Assembly (NCBI RefSeq): GCF_947179515.1 | Contig: NC_067482.1 | Span: forward strand, 76,745,080-76,809,079 | Length of the DNA: 64,000 nt | Direction of reading: 5' to 3' | From: Apodemus sylvaticus | Taxonomy: Eukaryota; Chordata; Mammalia; Rodentia; Muridae | Shown: positions 58,507-64,000 of the stretch, piece after piece | How the letters are laid out: each line of letters opens with the position of its first letter | How positions within the stretch are numbered: the stretch's first letter is position 1 | Made by a program: the position numbers and the translations under genes | The notes under the pieces: model-generated | What the model was told of the DNA's origin: nothing | Databases searched by the model: none | The model's input: the letters and a program-made list of their open reading frames with translations, nothing else

Positions 58507-60832
58507 GTGAGTGGGACGGTGGGGCATGGGGTGCGTGTCCATCTTGGGGAGTTCTTAGGGGAAGTTCTTGCTTGAGTAAGTGACTGTAACCAAGGATAGA
58601 TGCTGTGACCTGTCCTGGGAAGCCTGTGGCTTTGCTATCTGATCCTGCCCTGCAGGGATGTAATTGGGACCCTGGAAATAATGAAGAGGTTAGACCGAAG
58701 AGGAGAGTGGTGTTGGGCAGGGCATGATCATGTGGGGTGGGGACTTAGGTTGCAAGTGCTAACTGCCCGGGAGGCTTGGGAAGAGCAGACGCTGAGACCA
58801 GAGTGAAGCGGACAGCAGCTGGCTTGGGAAGGGAGGTCCTTGCTGTGGCTGCTCTGGGTAATGTGTGCAGAGTTAGCAGTGGGGGTTGTCAGTGCCCTCG
58901 CTGCTGACTCATGGTGCTGTGAGCTTTTGCTGCATAATTCAGAGACAGCTCTGGAAGCTGCTGCTAAAAATACCTTGCCAGCAGCATTTTCTTCCAGTGC
59001 ACCAAACGTTCACGAGGCGTTTCCAGCTGGAACAAAGTTTCATGAAGTGACGAGCACAGTCTTTCGAAAGTTCAGGAACTTGCTCTGTGTATTTCACCTA
59101 CAAGTTCTTCCTGGGTCCTCTATTCTGAGAGGTGGGCTGGTGCATGCTCACCTGACAGAGAGCCAGCCCATAACTGTCACTCTGGTCCTCAAGGCCTTGA
59201 TGCATCTGATATTTACAAAGTGGCCGAGCTGATCACACCCCAGGCTGCCTCTAGGGCATTGTTTCCTCCTGTTCTTGAGTGCGGCCTGTTCCCCTGGAGC
59301 TCCGGAGCAGGACACTGTGAGTGTCTGTCTGCAGGTCGTGATCTGCCCCTTCTTTCTTTGGGCTCTTCTGCTCAGCGCTGTTCAACACAGCCTTCACCTA
59401 CCATATGTCCGTGTGGGTGGTCCAGTAGATGCCCTAGGCCCCTCCAGGGCCAGCCTCCCTGCTTCCAGGAGCTTGTGTTAGAAGCAGTTCCTGTGAGGGC
59501 TGTTACTAGGGAGCCACCTGCAAGGGGGAGAGACTCCAAAGGAGAGATGCTCAGAGGGCCTGAAGGTTCCTTTCCCCCTTGTTCCTGTGGGAAGGGGACG
59601 GCTGTGGTCACTTGGGACATGGCTGTGGCCAGCTTAATGTCTCACTCTGAGCGAGGTGCTCATTGGTGTCAGCAGCAAAGTATTATTTTAGATAGGTTTG
59701 GTTATCAAGATGGTGTCCCTTCTCAGGTCAACGGTCAGGGCTCATCACAGCGGATCTTGTACTGTGCGAAGGGCCTGGGGGGGGACACGTAGGTCCAGGC
59801 TGTGTCCTAAGGACACACTTTCTTTCCTTTCCTGGGGTCTGGGAGGGAACATGGGGACAGAGACTGTGCGAATCCATCAGGGCTCTTCCTTGTCACTGGC
59901 TCACAGGACCCTCTCCCCTGTCTACCCTCACCCGCTGTCACTTCTTTCACACTCTTCAGCCTCTTAGGCCCAGGATTCAGCTCACTGCGTCTTTTTGGCT
60001 CCTCCATGGCCATGCTGCCTGTATTGACTCAGTTTCTCCTCTGCCCCAATCCAGTCACAGAGCCCAGTGCTTCCCAGGCTGACTGTTGTCGTTGGATGGC
60101 TCAGGCCTGGCATGTGCAGCTGGGGGTGGTCCAATAGATGCCCTAGGCCCCTCATCCTTGGCACCCCGTGCGAGTTTTGCTCATGAACCAAGAATTTCAT
60201 GGCCCTTCGTGGTGTTCTGCCTGGCGTTGCTTAATCAAGATTAGTCTCTGAGTGCTGGGTGCTGCTCTGTAGGCAGATAAGGGACAGCTACAAACTCATC
60301 TTGTGACCTGCGGCCTTACCGAGGGAAGGAGAGCTGTTCTCCCTGCTCTCCATTCTTACAAGGTTCCTCACCACTTCTGACAGTAGAAAGATCCCCCCAT
60401 GCCAGGTGGGTGCCTCAGCCCAGTGCTTCCTGTCTGAATTGAGGAGAGTGCTTCCTTTAGGTGTCATATTTGTGATATGACATGTGTGCACACGGATGAA
60501 GAGCATGCAGAGTGATGTCTGGACACTGCCTGAGCAGGGCACTCCTGTCTCTGTGGAGCGGGAAGACGCTCCGTCCTCAGTGGCAGATCAGTGTGCCAAC
60601 CCAGAAGCCCTCTGGAGCCTCTGTTTAGGGAGGTGTCGGTCAGGTGTGCTTGCTCCCCTCCCCTCCCCTCAGAGTTTGACAGTTAAAGTTGCAAATCTAG
60701 GTCTGTGTCCTGTAATGGCTGGCCCCACCCTGAAGCTACTTAGACCCTGGCTACCTGTAACTTCTTTAACGGAAGATCCTCAGAGATTGCAAGGAGTTTG
60801 GGAATTAATTGTATGTCAAGAAAATGAAAGAA
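58507..60832 (+). other. Zfyve28: Start of Zfyve28 intron 2
   Basis: 2.3 kb free of recognised SINEs or LINEs. It contains a 30-bp near-repeat at 59415-59444 and 60124-60153. Frames of 130 and 190 codons (58840-59232, 59220-59792) show no domain and no splice support. Confidence 0.5.
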
Positions 60833-60975
60833 GGGCTGGAGGGATGGTGCTGTGGTTAAGAGCACTGACTATTTTTTCCAGAAGTCTTGATTTCAATTCC
60901 TTTTTCTTTTCCTTCCTTCCTTCCTTCCTTCCTTCCTTCCTTCCTTCCTTCCTTCCTTCCTTCCTTCCTTCCTTC

Positions 60976-61042
<67 letters not shown>

Positions 61043-61311
61043 TTTTTTTAGGGTTTCTCTGTATATCCCTGGCTATCCTGGAACTCACTCTGTAGACCAA
61101 GACCAGGCTGACCTGGAACTCAGAGATCCACCTGCCTCTGCCTACCAAGTGCTGGAATTAAAGGCGTGCGCCACCACTGCCTGGCCTGAGTTCAGTTCCT
61201 AACAACCACATGGGTGGCTCACAACCATCTGTAATGAGATCCGATGACCTTTTCTGGTGTGTTTGAAGACAGCTACAGTGTTCTCACATACATAAAATAA
61301 ACAAATCTTAA
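60833..61311 (+). repeat. B2 SINE split by an inserted B1
   Basis: B2 5' part 60833-60900 (GGGCTGGAGGGATGGTGCTG...TTTCAATTCC) and 3' part 61186-61311 (GAGTTCAGTTCCTAACAACC...ATAAACAAATC) are interrupted by a reverse B1. Confidence 0.92.
60901..61185 (-). repeat. B1 SINE with tail expanded to (TTCC)n-(TTTC)n
   Basis: Reverse B1 body at about 61050-61185. Its A-tail has become a 140-bp TTCC then TTTC repeat (60911-61042). CTTGATTTCAATTCCT and CCTGAGTTCAGTTCCT flank it as an aged duplication. The body carries a small AAGACCAG duplication. Confidence 0.92.
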
Positions 61312-61369
61312 AAAAGAAAGAAAGACAGAGAGGGAGGGAGAGAGAAACAGGGAGGAAGGGAGAGAAAGG

Positions 61370-61411
<42 letters not shown>
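61312..61411. repeat. (GA)n-rich purine tract
   Basis: 100 bp of A/G with a pure GA core at 61373-61410, between a B2 tail and a B1 head. Confidence 0.93.
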
Positions 61412-61413
<2 letters not shown>

Positions 61414-61551
61414 CCGGGCAGTGGTGGTACATACCTGTAATCCCAGCACTCAGGAGGCAGAGGCAGGTGGATTTCTGAGTTTGAGGCCAGCCTGGTCTAC
61501 AGAATGAGTTATGAGTTCCAGGACAGCCAGGGCTACACAGAGAAACCCTGT

Positions 61552-61598
<47 letters not shown>

Positions 61599-61620
61599 GA
61601 AAAAAGAAAGAAAGAAAGTG
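61412..61620 (+). repeat. B1 SINE with (AC)n tail
   Basis: GCCGGGCAGTGGTGGTACAT through GAGAAACCCTGTT, then about 22 CA units and an AAAG tail. ATGAGTT is duplicated internally. Confidence 0.94.
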
Positions 61621-61855
61621 AAAGAGAAAGAAGAACACGCACACAGTTTGAGGCAGGGGGGGTCTCTGTATGTTGCTTAAGCTGGCCTTAAACTTTTGGG
61701 ATCAAGTGATATTTCTGCCTTAACAAGTGTGCCTGGTTCCCAAATGCATTTCGTGGATAACTTTCTAACTCACTTACTAGTTTTGACATTCTTTTAGGCA
61801 CTATTAGATTTTTTTCTATAAATGTTTTCTGCAAATAAAGTTTTGTGCTTCTTTT

Positions 61856-62040
61856 TAAAAAGATTTATTTTTAATTAGATTATGTCTATGCATGTGTAGT
61901 GCACATGAATACAGGTGCCTGTGGAGGCCAGAAGAGGGGATGTCAGATCCCCCTGGACCTAGAGTTGCAGACAACTGTGAGCTGCCTCATGAGGGTTCCG
62001 AGAACTCAGGTTCTCGGCAAGGGCAGTACGCATTCTTGCT
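61856..62040 (-). repeat. B3-type SINE
   Basis: AAAGATTTATTTTTAATTAG tail, CTGTGGAGGCCAGAAGAGGG and GTTGCAGACAACTGTGAGCTGCC. Confidence 0.85.
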
Positions 62041-62370
62041 TCCCTGGCCGTCTTGATTTTGTGTTGTGTGCCATGCCCTGCTCCCGAGAACCTGACTGGC
62101 TTTCCTGTCCAGTGCTTGGCATACACGCACGGTGCATAGACTTGTTCTTACCTTGGGAGAGTCAGCTGTCAGTTGTTTGTCTTCAAGCTTGTTAGCTGAA
62201 GGATTTCTGCAGACTCCCTTTATCCTGCCAAGGAAGTTGCCTCCTATGTATATCTTGCAGAGGGCTCTTATCAGGAATGGATGGTGGAGTTTTGTCAATA
62301 CTTTCTTTGTGACTATTGGGATAATCAAGTTTCTTCTTATGTCAGGTGATATGGAATACTTTTATGTAAA

Positions 62371-62552
62371 ATACTGAGTGTTGCCAGGCAGTGGTGGTGC
62401 ACGCCTTAAATCCCAGCACTTAGGAGGCAGAGGCAGGTGGATCTCTTGAGTTTGAAGCCAGCCTGGTCTACAGACTGAATTCCAGGACAGCTAGGACTAC
62501 AGAGAAACTTTCTTGAAAAAAACAAAAAACTGAAAACAAAACCCTGAGTGTT
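62371..62552 (+). repeat. B1 SINE with 12-bp duplication
   Basis: B1 at 62383-62540 between ATACTGAGTGTT and ACCCTGAGTGTT (10 of 12 identical). Confidence 0.92.
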
Positions 62553-62734
62553 TCTGTTACCATTCTCTGTCGTGCTGCATGAAGGTGCTGTGAGGCAGGG
62601 CTCTGTGCACAACACTCACTAGGTCACCCCAGGACCTAGTACGTATCACTATTCAATCATATGAGTGACTGACTTAAATACTGACCTTTCCTCGCCTTTC
62701 TTCTGTCCCTCTTTCCTCCCCCGCTGCCTCCATG

Positions 62735-62882
62735 ACTTTTTGGTTTGTTTGGGTTTTTTGGTTTGTTTGTTTGTTTGTTTGTATTTTGTGGACTAAGCCT
62801 TGCTTAGTCAGGCTGGGCTTGAACTCATAATCTTCTTGTCTCAGCCTCCTAAGCATAGTTGCACACCACTATACCTGGATGT
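62735..62882 (-). repeat. B4/B1-like SINE with (GTTT)n tail
   Basis: GTTT repeat at 62761-62781, then GGCTGGGCTTGAACTCATAA and CTCAGCCTCCTAAGCATAG. Confidence 0.7.
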
Positions 62883-63484
62883 TTTCTTCTATACCGAAAT
62901 CCCTTATCTATTTATTCACTTTCTGACGGTAATCAGGGCGTCACATACGTTACAGTAAGCTGTGTCAAACTGCTGAAAGTTTGGATACTGAGAAGCCTTG
63001 GGCTTCTCACCATTTCTATATTTAGGGTTACAATTTTGTAGCTTTGGAAGGAATCTTGGACTCATCTGGTCCTGCTCGCTCTGTGTCTTCAGAGAAAGCA
63101 ACTCCTACATTGCACCATTACGTATGCTTTAGCAAAAAGACAGTGGCATTGAAAGCTGCCTGTCAGGAAGCTCACCAGGTTCCCCAGTAGGAGGAGGTGG
63201 GGAAACCAAGCCAGCATCTCACAGAGCCAGAAAGATAAGACAGCATTGGACCCTACTCTCAACCGAGCTAGACCTCAGGAACTGTAGAACGGCTGGGATC
63301 TCGCTCCATAAGAACATGTGTTTATTGTGTGTAAGGCCGTGGGTTCAAGCCTGTGACCAGCCGCAAACAGAAAAACAAAGCAGAAGCGGCCAGGCCTCTC
63401 TCTCTCCTCTCACGCCACAATACGCTTTTTATGAATTATTTTAATCTCCTCAAATTCTGTCAAGAATCTTTATATGTAATATTG

Positions 63485-63618
63485 TTAGCTGTGCTGTCAC
63501 GTACCTGTGACCCAGCACTTGAGAGACAGAATTAGGAGTTTAAGGGCAGCTGCCGCCGCACAGTAAGTTTGAGGCCAGCCGGGTGCACATACGTTTCTAC
63601 CTCAAAATAGAAAATTAA
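63485..63618 (+). repeat. Old B1-like SINE
   Basis: CACGTACCTGTGACCCAGCACTT and TTTGAGGCCAGCCGGG remain; the centre is diverged. Confidence 0.7.
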
Positions 63619-64000
63619 AACAACAGAAGTTCTGCATCTATATTCATGAAGATTACTCATCCAGTCTTGTTTTGGTACTGGGATATCGGGTGCTTCTATA
63701 CAGTGTGTTGGAGAGAAAGATTCTCACTTCTGCATTTTGGGGGGGAGGGGTTGTGAGTTTGTTTCAAATTGGAGTTATTTTTTCTGTTAGAATTCTGAAG
63801 CTTCTCTGTGGGAATATTTTTAACTTCTGCTTCATTTTATTGAATACGTACGAGGCTTTTCAGGTTTTCTAAGCCTTTTTGAAGAGTTTTGGTGGTTTGT
63901 ATAGTTCAAGAAATTCCGTCTAAGTTGTCAGCATGAATTGTTAATGGAGTCGTTTTTAGTATGTGCAGAGTGTATAGTGATGTCTTCTCTCCTGGTGTAA
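63619..64000 (+). other. Zfyve28: Zfyve28 intron 2 to window edge
   Basis: Unique, T-rich sequence with no exon recognised. Confidence 0.45.

Noticed and set aside
59220..59792. 190-codon frame in intron 2, tested as Zfyve28 exon 3
   Set aside because: It does not continue the Zfyve28 protein as I know it and lacks a matching acceptor and donor.

Overview
The window is nuclear DNA of a murine rodent, almost certainly the genus Mus. It carries many B1, B2, B3, ID and B4 SINEs in mouse-like versions, two 5'-truncated L1 tails, a URR1-type hAT element, a single CpG island and long simple repeats, mostly inside very large introns. No prokaryotic, viral, CRISPR or operon structure is visible. Most long open frames are chance frames in repeats or GC-rich DNA.

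Two protein-coding genes are recognisable and they diverge from one CpG island at about 16.85-17.52 kb. On the plus strand, Zfyve28 (Lst2) has coding exon 1 at 17443-17481 (MMNRFRKWLYKPK) and exon 2 at 58366-58506 (47 residues). Intron 1 is 40.9 kb, and intron 2 runs off the right edge. On the minus strand, a gene I assign to Cfap99 has a probable non-coding first exon at about 16813-16935, a start-codon exon at 8068-8196 and further coding exons at 7176-7229, 4095-4239 and 3016-3110. All phases join cleanly, and the rest of the gene lies beyond position 1. This head-to-head order is what I recall for human 4p16.3 and mouse chromosome 5 (established knowledge, not checked here).

Layout: 1-16.8 kb is the 5' half of Cfap99 with scattered SINEs, an 18-bp minisatellite and a URR1 element. 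16.85-17.52 kb is the shared promoter, with a perfect RFX X-box next to the Cfap99 side, a ZNF143-like site, a GC box, an inverted CCAAT box and an NRF1-like site. 17.5-58.4 kb is Zfyve28 intron 1, with an inverted (twin-primed) L1, a second short L1, palindromes, minisatellites and microsatellites. 58.5-64 kb is the start of Zfyve28 intron 2, with a B1 inserted in a B2.

Biology: CFAP99 is a cilium/flagellum-associated protein, which fits the X-box. ZFYVE28 is a FYVE-domain endosomal regulator of EGF-receptor signalling, and only its N-terminal 60 residues are encoded here. I found no convincing new biological system. The most notable items are the ciliary X-box in the bidirectional promoter, a potential upstream ORF overlapping the Zfyve28 start, a twin-primed L1 with an extra 3' segment, and two perfect palindromic structures in the intron. 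All repeat family names are from memory of consensus features; no database search was run.
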